DNA of 64,000 nucleotides, from positions 62,001 through 126,000 of the forward strand of contig NZ_CABFVH010000007.1 in NCBI RefSeq assembly GCF_902141855.1, given 5' to 3'. Below the pieces are notes generated by a model. The model ran no database searches and was not told the DNA's origin. It saw only the letters and a program-made list of their open reading frames with translations. Position numbers and translations under genes: made by a program. The stretch's first letter is position 1. Every line of letters starts with the position of its first letter. Positions 25,832 to 35,816 of the stretch are shown here, in pieces. Source of the DNA: Methylobacterium dankookense (GTDB taxonomy: Bacteria > Pseudomonadota > Alphaproteobacteria > Rhizobiales > Beijerinckiaceae).

Positions 25832-26503
25832 TCAGCCGGTGAACGGAATGCGGACGATCTCCCGGAACGGCCCATCCCCGTCCTGCCGCAGCAGGGTGAC
25901 GGCATCGATCACGAGATCCGAGCCCGCGAAGGCCTCCGACAGGTGGGCGTGCCAGTGCTCCTGCTCCTCGGGCGCGAGCGGCCCCAGAAGGGTCATGTGG
26001 AAGCGGAAGGCCTCGAACACGTCCGGATAGCCCCAGCGCTCGAGCAGGGCGCGGCGGCGCGGATCGAGCAAATCCGGCCGGCGCTTGCGCCGCTCGGCCT
26101 CGCTCAAGCGCGCGCGGAAGGGATCGAGCGCGGCGACGCATTCGGCCGCGAACAGGCCGAGCGCGGGCGGCGGGCTGGCCGGGACCAGGGCGAGGTAGAC
26201 ACCGAGGCGCGCGACCTCCAGCGGACCGGCTCGCAGCGGCGCCCGATGCGCAGCGAGCGCCCGGCAGGCCGCTTCGAGAGCAGCCTCTTTGATGCCGGGC
26301 GCGAGGCGCATGGGCGCCTTGAGGGTCGCGTGGAATCCGTAGACCCGTGGGCCGGCCGCCAGCGCGGCGAGCGCCTCGCCCTCCTCCGGCGCGAGCCCCG
26401 GCAGCGCCCCGCCGAAGACGGATTCCCCGAAGGCGGCGAGCGGTGATCCGGCCGGCGGCGTGTAGTAGAGCGCGTAGCGGGACGGCGCGTCGCGTTCGGT
26501 CAT
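25832..26503 (-). CDS. DUF1045/TIGR03223 phosphonate-associated 2H phosphoesterase-like protein
   Basis: The 223-residue protein has two H-x-T motifs, FHATLKAP (about residues 56-63) and FHMTLLGP (about 167-174), the hallmark of the 2H phosphoesterase superfamily, which includes cyclic phosphodiesterases. The family is known as a putative phosphonate metabolism protein because it co-occurs with C-P lyase. No phnP is present in this locus, so it may take over PhnP's job of opening 5-phosphoribosyl 1,2-cyclic phosphate; that is inference. It heads the phnCDEE block. Start at [14 protein letters not shown]. Confidence 0.85.
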   Translation of the reverse strand: MTERDAPSRYALYYTPPAGSPLAAFGESVFGGALPGLAPEEGEALAALAAGPRVYGFHATLKAPMRLAPGIKEAALEAACRALAAHRAPLRAGPLEVARLGVYLALVPASPPPALGLFAAECVAALDPFRARLSEAERRKRRPDLLDPRRRALLERWGYPDVFEAFRFHMTLLGPLAPEEQEHWHAHLSEAFAGSDLVIDAVTLLRQDGDGPFREIVRIPFTG

Positions 26504-26624
26504 GTCCAGGATCCGTGTCTCCCTGCGCTGCGGGGCCGCGGAAGATCCTCTGATCCGGCGGCCCCGTCGAGCGTTCTCCGACAGCAACCCCGCCGCGTGA
26601 CGGCTTGACGACGGAGAGCTACCG

Positions 26625-26825
26625 ATGACGACGGAAGGCGCGACCGCGAGCGACAGCCCGCTCATCAAGGGGCGCAACGCCCGACTCTACGGCAAGGCCC
26701 GCGACAGCTGCCCCTATCCTGAGGGCTCGCCGGACCGCCAGGGCTGGATCGAGGGCTATGACGGCGCCGGCTCGCCGGAGGGCGAGCGGGATGCGGGCAC
26801 GGTGGACGACGTCGGAAAGCGGTGA
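26625..26825 (+). CDS. Ribosome modulation factor-like protein
   Basis: This 66-residue protein resembles RMF over about residues 16-48: RNARLYGKARDSCPYPEGS followed by GWIEGYDGA, matching the G-x-x-A-x-x-G...CPY...W-x-x-G-(WY) pattern. E. coli RMF dimerises 70S ribosomes in stationary phase; alphaproteobacterial RMF-like proteins are shorter and their activity is less clear. The tail is acidic and glycine-rich. It is convergent with the downstream deoR gene and starts 121 bp from the divergent DUF1045 gene. Confidence 0.7.
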   Translation: MTTEGATASDSPLIKGRNARLYGKARDSCPYPEGSPDRQGWIEGYDGAGSPEGERDAGTVDDVGKR

Positions 26826-26844
26826 GGCGCCTGAGCGGGATCGC

Positions 26845-27606
26845 TCAGCCCGCCGGGATCACGCGTGCGCCCGCGCCCTCCATCGCCCGCCGCTGGGCCT
26901 CGGTCGCCGCGGAATCGGTGATCAAGGTCCAGTCGCTCGGCAGCGGCGCCCAGGCCGTCTGCTCGGCGCGGCCGAGCTTGGTCGAATCGGCGAGCACCAC
27001 GACCTCCCGCGCCTGCTGCATCATCAGCGATTTCAGCACGACCTGATCGAGGCTGGCCTCGCACAGGCCGCGGCCGGCTACGACTCCGTCGGCGCTGAGG
27101 ACGACGCGGTCCGCCGTCATCCGCCGCATGGCCTCGACGGCGAGCGGCCCCACGGTGCTCATGCTGGTCGCCCGCAGGGCGCCGCCGAGCACCACGAGGT
27201 CGAGTTCGGGCGCCTCCGCGAGGAAGGGCAGGAGCGCGAGGTTGTTGGTGACGACGCGCAGGCGCCGCCCCGGCAGGAGCTGCCCGAAGGCCGCGACCGT
27301 GGAGCCCGCATCGAGGATGAGCGTGTCGCCGTCGCGGACCAGATCGAGCGCCGCGCGGGCGATCGCCCGCTTCTCCGCCCCGTTCACGGCGATGCGCTCG
27401 GCGAGCGTGCTCTCGGCCGGCCGGCTCGCCAGGATCGCGCCGCCATAGGTCCGGTGCACGGCGCTCGTGGCGGAGAGGCGCTGCAGGTCGCGCCGCACCG
27501 TCGAGGCCGAGACCTCGAAGCGCCGCGCGAACTCGTCCACGTCGATCTCGCCAACGCGCAAGGCCTCGAGGAGAAGCGCCCGGCGCTCCTTGCTGCGCGT
27601 CGACAT
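26845..27606 (-). CDS. DeoR family transcriptional regulator of acid-sugar catabolism
   Basis: The 253-residue protein has a DeoR winged helix (about residues 5-60: GEIDVDEFARRFEVSASTVR, HRTYGGAIL) and a C-terminal sugar-phosphate-isomerase-like effector domain with DGDTLILDAGSTVAAFG and VVLADSTKLGR. Such regulators sense phosphorylated sugar intermediates. It is the last gene of a kdgT-kinase-pdxA2-deoR set on one strand, 87 bp after pdxA2. Likely targets are the repeated boxes upstream of the permease gene. The start at MSTRSKERR was preferred to one 11 codons earlier. Confidence 0.85.
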   Translation of the reverse strand: MSTRSKERRALLLEALRVGEIDVDEFARRFEVSASTVRRDLQRLSATSAVHRTYGGAILASRPAESTLAERIAVNGAEKRAIARAALDLVRDGDTLILDAGSTVAAFGQLLPGRRLRVVTNNLALLPFLAEAPELDLVVLGGALRATSMSTVGPLAVEAMRRMTADRVVLSADGVVAGRGLCEASLDQVVLKSLMMQQAREVVVLADSTKLGRAEQTAWAPLPSDWTLITDSAATEAQRRAMEGAGARVIPAG

Positions 27607-27693
27607 CCCTGCCCCCCGAGAATCCCCAGAGACCCTCATGCCGCAGGGCGGAGCCGTTGGCCAGGAACCCTGTCCGCTGCCCGCCCTACTCCG

Positions 27694-28688
<995 letters not shown>

Positions 28689-28692
<4 letters not shown>

Positions 28693-29936
28693 GCGAAGCT
28701 TCCCTCGGTTCTGACGGCGCGCAGGCGCTCGGCGATGCGGATCAGGCTGTCCGCGTCACCGAAGGCGCCGGCCTTGGTGGCGATGGGGATGGAGAGGCGG
28801 CCGAGCGTGAGGCCGAGCGAGACGCCGGGCTCGATCTCGTCCACGAGGCGGATCCCGCCGACGCCGAAGCGGGCGAGGAGCGCGGCGGCGGTCTCTCCGC
28901 CGGTCGCCGCAAGGGCGCCGATCCGCGGGGCGAGCGGCTCAAGCGCGTCGGCCAGGGCGCGGGCGAGGCGGGGACCGAGCGTCATGTCCAAAGCAGCCTC
29001 ATCGACGGCGATCTCGACCAGTGCGTCGCCGCCCGCCGCCAGCACGGCGGCGGCCTGGGCCGCCAGGGCCGCGCGGCCCTCGGTATCGCCGAGCAGGGTC
29101 TCGGGCGCGACCGGCAGATGGACCACGGACTCACCTGCGGTAAGTTTGCGGGCGGCTGCACGGGAGGCGGCGGCGAGCGAGCCCACGACGATGAGCGCGC
29201 CATGCGCGCTAGGGCTGATGCGTGGCAGCGGCACCGCCGCCGTGCCGGAGGCTGCTGCAAGGGCATGGGCGAGGCCCGCGCTGCCGATGAAGAAGGGTGT
29301 ACGCGGGAGCGCCAAGCTCGCCTGCGCGATCCGGTCGACATCCGCCTCGCTCTCCGCGTCGCAGATCGCGACCGCCCTGCCCCGTGTCGCGACCTCGGCG
29401 AGCGCGGCTGCGAGGTTCGCGCCGCGTACCGTTTCGAGCCCGACCGTCTCGGCCGCGATGCCGGCCGAGGCCAGGACCGCGACGAGGTCGGCGCTCGGAT
29501 AGGTGTGATCGCGCCGCCAGACCTCGGCTTCCTCCAGCGGCCGTCCGGCCACGCGGATGCGGCCCTCGGCCGTCGTCCGTCCCGTCGCCGGGAAGGCCGG
29601 AGCGAAGACGCCGAAGGCGGCGCCGTCCCGAGCCTCCAGGAACGCGATCGTCGCGGCCGTCTCGGCGGCGGGCTGACCGCGCAAGGTCGAGTCGATCTTC
29701 TTGAAGAGTACCCGGTCCGGCTCCAGCAGCCGGCCGAGTGCCTCGCCATGCCTCTGCGCCGCCGCCTCGGCAGCGAGGCCGCGGCTGTCGGCATCGTAGG
29801 CCAGGACCGGCACGGGCTCGGCCGTCACGCCGTCGCCCCAGGTCACCGAGGCGGCGCGGCCCCGCCGCCCGAAGGCGATGGCGCAATCGGCCGCTCCGGT
29901 CAGGTCGTCGGCGAGGATGAGCCAGCGCGCCGCCAT
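28689..29936 (-). CDS. Four-carbon acid sugar kinase (DUF1537, DtnK/OtnK-like)
   Basis: The 415-residue protein starts ARWLILADDLTGAADCAIAF, the DUF1537 N-terminal motif. The C-terminal nucleotide-binding domain has ALAATGGETAAALLARFG and PIATKAGAFGDADSL. The family phosphorylates D-threonate, L-threonate or erythronate; the DtnK/DenK plus PdxA2 pairing suggests D-threonate or D-erythronate here. It starts one base after the permease stop and overlaps pdxA2, so permease, kinase and dehydrogenase are made together. The exact sugar cannot be read from the sequence. Confidence 0.88.
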
Positions 29937-29937
29937 T

Positions 29938-30957
29938 TCAGCGGCCGCCGACGGGCTGGGCCGGCGCTGCGCTGGCGTCCACCGGAGCGGCGGCCTCGGC
30001 ATCCTCCGGGCGGCCGAAGGTCCTGGCGGTCCAGGCCGTCACGACGGGGACGAGGATTGCCGTGACCACGACGCAGGCCGCGACGAGGATGGTGGCCGGG
30101 CCGGCCGCGTCGGCATAGGCCGGGTTCGCCGAGGCGACGATGGCCGGCACGGCCGCGGCGTTGCCTGCCGTCGAGGCCGCCGCCACGCCCGCCACGCCGG
30201 TTCCGCCGGTGATGCGGTCGGCGAAGAAGAGCGGTATGCCCGTCACCACGACGACGGCGACGCCCATGGCGAGGCCGAGAAGGCCGGCCTGCCACACCTT
30301 CGACAGGTCGAGGCCGGTGCCCAGGGCGAAGGCGAAGAACGGGATCATCACCGGAATCGCGCGGCTCAGGAAGTCGCGCATCTCGCGGTCGAGATTGCCG
30401 ATGATCATGCCGACGAGGAGCGGCAGCACCGCACCGACGAGGGTCTGCCAGGGAAAGGCCGAGAGGCCGGCGATGCCGAGCGTGACCATGGTGAGGAAGG
30501 GGCCGCTCTCCAGGGACATGATCGTGTAGGCGCCGACATCGCGCGGGCGCCCGTACTGGCCCATCAGCGCCATGTAGAGGCCGCCATTGGTGTCGTTCAT
30601 GCTGGCCACGACCGCGAGGGTCGACAGGCCCGCGAACATGCCCGCCGCCACCGGCGCCTCGCCCAGCACCCGGCCGAAGACCAGGCCGAGGATGACGGCG
30701 ATGCCGACCTTCACGAACAGCAGCGTGCCGCCCTTCTTCACGATGTAGGGGGTCGCGCGGAAATCGATGCTCGCGCCCATGCAGACGTAGAACACGGCCA
30801 GAATCGTCAGCGCCCCGGAGAACAGGGCGCCGGTGAAGGAGCCGAAGAATTTCGGGGTGCCGGGGAAGAAGGTCGCAATGAGGGCACCGGCCAGGAGCGG
30901 CACGACCATCATGCCGCCGGGAACCGCTTCGATGGACCGCTTGATCGGGATCTGCAT
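29938..30957 (-). CDS. KdgT-like acid-sugar permease
   Basis: This 339-residue membrane protein resembles 2-keto-3-deoxygluconate permease: N-terminus [20 protein letters not shown], the segment [20 protein letters not shown], and about ten hydrophobic helices. In this operon the cargo is more likely the four-carbon acid sugar used by the downstream kinase than KDG. The C-terminal 25 residues are a polar Ala/Pro tail. It is the first gene after the promoter region with the repeated TGCG...GCGC boxes. Confidence 0.85.
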   Translation of the reverse strand: MQIPIKRSIEAVPGGMMVVPLLAGALIATFFPGTPKFFGSFTGALFSGALTILAVFYVCMGASIDFRATPYIVKKGGTLLFVKVGIAVILGLVFGRVLGEAPVAAGMFAGLSTLAVVASMNDTNGGLYMALMGQYGRPRDVGAYTIMSLESGPFLTMVTLGIAGLSAFPWQTLVGAVLPLLVGMIIGNLDREMRDFLSRAIPVMIPFFAFALGTGLDLSKVWQAGLLGLAMGVAVVVVTGIPLFFADRITGGTGVAGVAAASTAGNAAAVPAIVASANPAYADAAGPATILVAACVVVTAILVPVVTAWTARTFGRPEDAEAAAPVDASAAPAQPVGGR

Positions 30958-30970
30958 GTGGCTTCCTCCC

Positions 30971-31097
30971 TGCGCAATCCGCGCAGTTTCTCATCGTCGC
31001 CGCGCGGAATGCCCGTAGGGAGCGCCGCACTGCCCGACTCTTGCCACATATTCTGCGTGATTTGCGCGGTGAGTCAATCGATTTGCGCGAAATGCGC
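30971..31097 (-). promoter_or_regulatory. Three repeated boxes upstream of the kdgT-like gene (candidate DeoR sites)
   Basis: Three copies of TGCGnnAwnnGCGC occur at 30971-30984, 31054-31067 and 31084-31097. The first is 14 bp before the permease start; the second and third are 30 bp apart. The spread over more than 100 bp suits a DeoR regulator that loops DNA. Assignment to the deoR at the operon end is inferred. Confidence 0.6.
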
Positions 31098-31567
31098 ATT
31101 TTTCGCCCGGATCAAGGGCGGACGCATGTTGTCCGACCGGCCTCTGCGAACCGAAGCGCATCGGATCGGAGATCGGGCGGGAAAAGCTATCGGGACGGCA
31201 GATCCGGATGGCAGTGCAGTCCGGAAGGACAGAATGCAGCCTCGACCGAGCTGGACGACGGCGCTTTCCGAGCGTGGTGCGAGAGTCGATCCGATCAGCT
31301 CCTCGCGGCGAGCCGATATCGGGCTCCGCGGAGAGCGCTCCACATGGCTGTCGCTGGGCGAACGCAGCCTGGAGGCAGGATCAGGTGCTGCTACCGGAAC
31401 CGGCCGCCATCGGCCCTCGATGGGCTCCCGATGCGGCGCGCGGTTCCATTTTCAAAAGATGTGTGCGGCCGGTCAACCGCGTCGCGAGCCTCGGGGAAGC
31501 CTGACCCGAGGCCGGGATCGGATCGGCCGAGCGGCAGGCCGAGGCCGCTGCGCCGGAATCGCTGCGG
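31098..31567. other. Intergenic region without a recognised gene
   Basis: About 470 bases upstream of the acid-sugar operon. Reading frames crossing it are arginine- and serine-rich with no domain features and were not accepted. No tRNA, insertion sequence end or strong hairpin was seen. Confidence 0.45.
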
Positions 31568-31708
31568 TCAGACGCTGCTCAGCAGGAACATCAGGGCCGT
31601 CGTGGCGACCGTGGTGCTGAGGAAGCCGCAGAGGGCAGCGGCGAAGGACGGGCCGGTGGGAGCGGATTGGCGCTCGGCGGTCAGGGCGGTGGTGAGCGGA
31701 GCGGTCAT
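31568..31708 (-). CDS. Very small predicted membrane protein
   Basis: This 46-residue ORF (MTAPLTTALTAERQSAPTG start) has a hydrophobic C-terminal half, AAALCGFLSTTVATTALMFL, able to form one transmembrane helix. The ATG was chosen because upstream residues of the longer frame are Arg/His-rich noise. Family not recognised; the call rests on composition and the helix only. Confidence 0.45.
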   Translation of the reverse strand: MTAPLTTALTAERQSAPTGPSFAAALCGFLSTTVATTALMFLLSSV

Positions 31709-31834
31709 CGCGGATCCTGTGGCGACTCGGGCGTCGCATCTGTGGTTACGGTGCGGTGAAGCTGAGCCGAAGGCTGTGCGCCGCCGCACGCGGGTGGCGC
31801 ACCTCATTCGATTGCAAGGCGTTCGAGAGCGTCG

Positions 31835-32146
31835 TCAGTCGCAGCGGTTGACCTGCTTGGCGATGCGCAGGTTGCGCAACTCGCTGCGCAGGTCGATCGC
31901 GACCACGCCGGCCCCGCAATCGTCGAAGGCGTCGCGGGCGTCGTTGTAGCGGTCGCCGACCTCGTCGAGCGTGTCGCAGACCCGGTCGTGGTTGCCGAGC
32001 CGGGCATCCTGTCGGGCCTGATAGCGTAGCGCCACGGCCTCATCGACCTTGCGGCGCGCCTCGATACAGGCCGGTGCGGCGAAGGCCGTCTGCGCCGTGA
32101 GGAGAATTCCCGGGGCGATCAGGGCGGCGCGGAAAAGATGTCTCAT
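31835..32146 (-). CDS. Small exported protein with cysteine pairs, unknown function
   Basis: The 103-residue protein has a signal peptide (HLFRAALIAPGILLTAQTAFA, cleavage after AFA) and a mature helical part with four cysteines (PACIEARR, DRVCDTL, FDDCGAG, NRCD) that could form two disulfides. It lies alone between a small ORF and a divergent-facing phosphoesterase region. The family is not recognised; a periplasmic location is predicted. Confidence 0.65.
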   Translation of the reverse strand: MRHLFRAALIAPGILLTAQTAFAAPACIEARRKVDEAVALRYQARQDARLGNHDRVCDTLDEVGDRYNDARDAFDDCGAGVVAIDLRSELRNLRIAKQVNRCD

Positions 32147-32339
32147 GGACAAACCGTTTCGGATCTTTGGGGCACCTGCAGCGCACGGGTGAGAATCGGG
32201 CGGCAGAAGCCTGCTGATCATGGTTCGGTGTGATCGGTGTGGGAGCGAAACCGGAGGCTGGACTTGCAAGCCCGGCGACCGGCGCGCCAGAGTGACCTTC
32301 AAACGGCAGAGCTGAGCCGATGGTTCCGCAAGAATGGAC

Positions 32340-32846
32340 TCATCGGCCGCGCTTCCGGGAGACGAGGATCTCCGCAAGGGTGACGGGCCGGAAGCCCTGC
32401 GCATCGACGCCGACATCGTACTGCCTCGGTATCGGCTTCAGTTGTCCGTGCGAATGTCCGTGCAGGTTGAGCACCCCGCGCCCGATCCCATTCCAGGTCC
32501 GGAACGCGTAGTGGCACAGGACGACGGCGCGCCCCTCCACCACCGTCTCGGCGTAATGGCCGGTCCAGGCCCAGCCGGGCGCGGCCAGGGTCTCCGGCGC
32601 ATCGTTGTTGCCGATGATCAGACGCTTGGTGCCGTTGAGGCCCGCGAGTATCGCGCGCATCTCCGCCGCGGCGGGACCGAGCGCGAAGTCGCCCAGGTGC
32701 CACACCTCGTCCTGCGGGCCGACACGCGCATTCCAGGCCGCGATCAGGGCGGCATCGTGATCCGCGAGGCTCGCGAAAGGACGCCGGTCGAGCCGCAGGA
32801 TGCGCGGGTCGCCGAAATGCGTATCGCTCGTGAAAAAGACCGCCAT
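32340..32846 (-). CDS. Calcineurin-like metallophosphoesterase (first of two near tRNA-Gly)
   Basis: The 168-residue protein has the phosphoesterase motifs in order: SDTHFGD (residues 7-13), WHLGDFA, GNND, LCHY and LHGHSHG. The GNND motif has Asn where most relatives have the His of GNHD, which may change activity. It resembles short YfcE-like phosphodiesterases; substrate unknown. A related gene occurs on the opposite strand at 33311, across the tRNA-Gly gene. Start at MAVFFTSDTHF. Confidence 0.83.
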   Translation of the reverse strand: MAVFFTSDTHFGDPRILRLDRRPFASLADHDAALIAAWNARVGPQDEVWHLGDFALGPAAAEMRAILAGLNGTKRLIIGNNDAPETLAAPGWAWTGHYAETVVEGRAVVLCHYAFRTWNGIGRGVLNLHGHSHGQLKPIPRQYDVGVDAQGFRPVTLAEILVSRKRGR

Positions 32847-32948
32847 ATTCGATCCGGCACGCCTCAAGCCGCCCTGCCCGCGCCCAGGAACGGCCGCCGC
32901 CCTTTTTGGATGGACTCCCGCCCAGCGAGCCGGTAACACAGGCGCCGT

Positions 32949-33023
32949 GCGGGCGTAGTTCAGTGGTAGAACGTCAGCTTCCCAAGCTGAATGTCGTCGG
33001 TTCGATCCCGATCGCCCGCTCCA
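32949..33023 (+). tRNA. tRNA-Gly (anticodon CCC)
   Basis: The 75 bases form a cloverleaf. The acceptor stem GCGGGCG pairs with CGCCCGC and the CCA is encoded. The D arm reads GTTCAGTGGTAGAAC. The anticodon stem TCAGC/GCTGA encloses TTCCCAA, giving CCC. The T arm contains GGTTCGATCCC. The gene is intact and marks the start of a plasmid/phage-like region on its 3' side. Confidence 0.97.
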
Positions 33024-33094
33024 ATCCCTTTTCCTATAGCTGACAGGCCCTTGCGAGGCGTTCTTCACGCGCTTCGCGCTGCCCCTGAAACGGC

Positions 33095-33116
33095 GGGATA
33101 CAACGGGGATACAACG
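33095..33116 (+). repeat. Tandem 11-bp repeat just downstream of tRNA-Gly
   Basis: GGGATACAACG occurs twice in direct tandem (33095-33105 and 33106-33116), 72 bp after the tRNA 3' end. It lies in a non-coding stretch at the edge of the accessory region. It might be an integration-site remnant or chance. Confidence 0.5.
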
Positions 33117-33310
33117 CCCCCTCGAATCACGCCCCCTCTCCAAAGGCCAGGGAAGGGCTAACCGTGCCGTGGTTCGCCCCTTGCCGGGCGGCCACGGATC
33201 CCCGAGGATCGCCCCATGACGCACGCCCCCTCGAAACGCCTGCCGGCCTGAGCCAGCCGTCTCGTCCGGAAATCCGGACGGCCATGCGTTCCGTTTCGAG
33301 GGAGGGCACC

Positions 33311-33877
33311 ATGCCCGTCTACATCACCGCCGACCTGCACCTCGGCCATGAGGCGTGCCTGTCCTACTGCGCCCGTCCCTTCCGCTCGATCGCCGAGCAC
33401 GACAGGGCGCTCGTCGACCGGTGGAACAATCGGATCACCGACGTCGACGACGTCTACGTGCTCGGCGACTTCAGCATCGGGCTGTCGGCCCGGGAGCTCC
33501 GCCGCGTCTTCGGCGAGCTACGGGGGCGCAAGCACCTCGTCGTCGGCAACCATGACGGCGCGAAGACCCTGGCCCTGCCGTGGGCGAGCCCGCCCCGGGA
33601 CATCCTGCGCGTCACCCTGGAGCGGACGCAGCTCTTCCTGAGCCACTACCCGACCCGGTCGTGGCCCGGCATGCACGCCGGCACCCTCCACCTCTACGGC
33701 CACACTCACGGCGCCATCCAAGATACGCGGCATTCCTGCGACATCGGGGTTGACCGGTGGGCGTACCGGCCGGTCACCCTGCGCGAGATCCGGGAGCACC
33801 TCGCGACGCATGCCGGCCCCCTAGAGGAGGAGATCGCCACCGCCGACGAGCGCACTCTCCGGAGGCTCGCGGCGTGA
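33311..33877 (+). CDS. Calcineurin-like metallophosphoesterase (second of two near tRNA-Gly)
   Basis: The 188-residue protein has ADLHLGH (residues 7-13), YVLGDFS, GNHD, LSHYP and YGHTHG, a complete set of metal ligands. By eye it aligns along its length with the protein encoded at 32340 but keeps the standard GNHD. It has a C-terminal extension of about 20 charged residues. The start MPVYITADLH is preceded by GGAGGG. The downstream small ORF overlaps its stop, so both are probably one unit of the accessory element. Confidence 0.82.
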   Translation: MPVYITADLHLGHEACLSYCARPFRSIAEHDRALVDRWNNRITDVDDVYVLGDFSIGLSARELRRVFGELRGRKHLVVGNHDGAKTLALPWASPPRDILRVTLERTQLFLSHYPTRSWPGMHAGTLHLYGHTHGAIQDTRHSCDIGVDRWAYRPVTLREIREHLATHAGPLEEEIATADERTLRRLAA

Positions 33878-34152
33878 TGCGCGGATCCTACACCTACAGC
33901 GAGCCCCCCGCGGGAGCAGTGACCTGCCGGACGTGCGGGCGGATGAACCTCGCGATCTCCCGCAACGAGGCGGAGCGCCGCGCGGCGGAGGCGAACGCGC
34001 ATCGGCGGCCGGGGGACCCCCGACCGCCGGTTACGGTGGCTTATTTCAGCTGCTGCATGCGCCCCCGGTACAGGCCGGCCAGGCTTGGGGATTGCCCGGA
34101 CGGTGCGACGTACTCGTCGGTTCTGTGCGAGCGCCTGGACGAGGGCGGCTAG
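33877..34152 (+). CDS. Small cysteine-rich hypothetical protein
   Basis: The 91-residue ORF begins at an ATG sharing its A with the TGA of the preceding gene. It contains TCRTCGRMNLAIS (CxxC) and YFSCCMRPRYRPARLGDC, so one zinc site is possible. Family not recognised. Its stop overlaps the 3' end of the converging gene on the other strand by four bases, so the two transcription units meet here. Confidence 0.55.
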   Translation: MRGSYTYSEPPAGAVTCRTCGRMNLAISRNEAERRAAEANAHRRPGDPRPPVTVAYFSCCMRPRYRPARLGDCPDGATYSSVLCERLDEGG

Positions 34153-35048
34153 CCCGAGCCGCCCCGGTTCCGGCGGTAGAGGTTCACCGTCCGCCAGATC
34201 GCTACCCGCACGGCGTCGGCGTCGTCGCCCCGTACGGGCATCGACCAGACCTCGCCCGTGTCGTCGCGCCAAAACCGCATCAGAATGTAGCGCTGCCCGA
34301 CCTCGCACCCGTCCATGACGTCGGGATCCCGGCGCCGGAACAGAAGCGCTCGGCCGTGCTCGACGCCGACGACCTGCCCGAGAAACTCGTCGATCGGCTC
34401 GGCGCGCTCCTCGTCGTGCAGATGGAAGGGCGGGCACGCCACCCGGTGCGGCTTGCCGAGGGCCGGCTCGAACTCGATGCGGTCCTCGGCGTGGGCCTTC
34501 GTCCAGAAGCCCATGTCGAAGGTCAGCGCGAGGGCGGGTGCCGCAGCCGGTGCAGGGCCTGCCTCGCCCGCTGCGGGCGGCGCCTCGGGCTCCGGCGTCG
34601 GCTCGGGGGCCGGGGTCTCCGCCTTCTCCTCCTCGTCTTCCTTCTCGTCCTCGACCGCGGCAGCCTGCGCGGCGGCCCGCGCGGCGATCGCGGCCTCTGC
34701 CCGCTCGCGCTTGAGCCGGGCGCGCTTCAGCGCGAGCGGGCTCGGCGGCGAGATCGCTGCGCCGAAATGGTGCCTGAGGACCTCGTCGATCGGGAGCCCC
34801 TGCTTCACGTACCACGGGCTCCCGTCGTCCCGGGCCGCGGGCTCCGGCTCGGGTGCCGGGACCGACGACTGGGGCGCCTCCATCATGTCGAAGAGGTCGC
34901 GCGGGCGCTCAGGCGCGGGGGGCTTCTCGGCTTTCGAGTGCACCAGGCGCGCGAGCTCGCGCGGCCGGCGGAACGGGGCCGCCACGGTCTCGGCGACCCA
35001 CGCGCGGTGGGCGTCGAGGTCGTGGGCGGGCAGCGGGGGACGGGCCAT
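34149..35048 (-). CDS. Hypothetical protein with Pro/Ala/Glu linker
   Basis: This 299-residue protein has an N-terminal helical part containing PWYVKQGLPIDEVLRHHFG, a charged and Ala/Pro-rich linker (about residues 110-185, with EDEKEDEEEKAE), and a C-terminal domain with tryptophans and aromatic strands (QRYILMRFWRDDTGEVWSMP). Family not recognised. It is the last gene of the minus-strand accessory run that begins at the Cro-like regulator. The ATG at MARPPLPAHD follows a plausible GGAG site. Confidence 0.55.
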   Translation of the reverse strand: MARPPLPAHDLDAHRAWVAETVAAPFRRPRELARLVHSKAEKPPAPERPRDLFDMMEAPQSSVPAPEPEPAARDDGSPWYVKQGLPIDEVLRHHFGAAISPPSPLALKRARLKRERAEAAIAARAAAQAAAVEDEKEDEEEKAETPAPEPTPEPEAPPAAGEAGPAPAAAPALALTFDMGFWTKAHAEDRIEFEPALGKPHRVACPPFHLHDEERAEPIDEFLGQVVGVEHGRALLFRRRDPDVMDGCEVGQRYILMRFWRDDTGEVWSMPVRGDDADAVRVAIWRTVNLYRRNRGGSG

Positions 35049-35067
35049 GGCTACTCCTCCATCTCGA

Positions 35068-35454
35068 TCAGGCGCCCCGGATCCAGTTCGCGCGCTTCTG
35101 CGCACGGGGCAGCTCGCGGTAGGCCTCCTCGGCCACGGCCAGCAGGCGCGCCCGCAGGTCTAGGGCCTCCTCGCGCAGGGGGTGCCGCGCGAATCTGTCG
35201 TGCGTCGCGATCACCAATCGCGACCCGATCCCGGCGCCCTTCGCGGCCCGGCGGTACCACGTGTCGAGGACCTCGCCGCGGTGCGCCGGCTCGCGGCCCT
35301 GGAAGAGGAAGCCCGCGTCGAACTCCGCGAGAGCCTTTTGCGCCTCGATCACCGCGGGGGTCAGGGCGTCGAGCTCGATGCGCGGAGCTGGCTCCAGCTC
35401 ATGTTGACCCGATGGCCCGGGCACAGCCTCGGGCGCGGGCCCCCTGGCCACCAC
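35068..35454 (-). CDS. Hypothetical protein
   Basis: A 128-residue helical ORF, apparently starting with GTG at 35454, which would overlap the preceding gene by 94 bp; a later GTG (35370 region) is possible. Central sequence KALAEFDAGFLFQGREPAHR and the basic end QKRANWIRGA look protein-like. Family not recognised. It belongs to the run of minus-strand accessory genes; the start is uncertain. Confidence 0.45.
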   Translation of the reverse strand: MVARGPAPEAVPGPSGQHELEPAPRIELDALTPAVIEAQKALAEFDAGFLFQGREPAHRGEVLDTWYRRAAKGAGIGSRLVIATHDRFARHPLREEALDLRARLLAVAEEAYRELPRAQKRANWIRGA

Positions 35455-35816
35455 GGCTCCCCGAGGAGAAAAGGGCGGCCGGGGGCGGCCTCCTCAACCG
35501 CCGGGGCAGGCTGCTCGGGAGCGGGGGCGGCGGCCTCGGAGGGCAGCTTCTTCAGCAGGGCGAGCGCCTCGGCGCCGGCCTCGGCGACGCCTCCGTGCGC
35601 CTTCGCGTACGCCCGCACGATCTCTACGGGCATGCCCGTGTGCTCGGCGGATCCATCCCCGGGCTCGTGGAACGTCATGTACCGGCCGAGGCCGGACGCG
35701 ACGACCGCCGGATCGCGGAAGTCGGCGTGGACCGTGATCCCGCCGCCTAGGCGCTGGACGGAGAAGATCTTGCCGTCCTTGCAGCGGATCTGCGTGGGTC
35801 TGATGGGCGTGGTCAC
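35361..35816 (-). CDS. Hypothetical protein
   Basis: The 151-residue ORF starts with a GTG that overlaps the upstream stop as GTGA. The N-terminal 55 residues (around IRCKDGKIFSVQRLGGGITV and YMTFHEPGDG) look like a small beta-rich domain, followed by a helix (MPVEIVRAYAKAHGG) and a Pro/Ala linker. Family not recognised. Its 3' end overlaps the next gene of the run. Confidence 0.5.
   Translation of the reverse strand: MTTPIRPTQIRCKDGKIFSVQRLGGGITVHADFRDPAVVASGLGRYMTFHEPGDGSAEHTGMPVEIVRAYAKAHGGVAEAGAEALALLKKLPSEAAAPAPEQPAPAVEEAAPGRPFLLGEPWWPGGPRPRLCPGHRVNMSWSQLRASSSTP

Noticed and set aside
31041..31949. 302-residue plus-strand ORF
   Set aside because: Arg/Ser-rich with no signal or domain, and it overlaps two better-supported minus-strand small genes.
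33024..33310. Possible integrase remnant next to tRNA-Gly
   Set aside because: The short frames here carry no recognisable integrase motif (no R..H-x-x-R..Y), so only the tandem 11-mer is reported.
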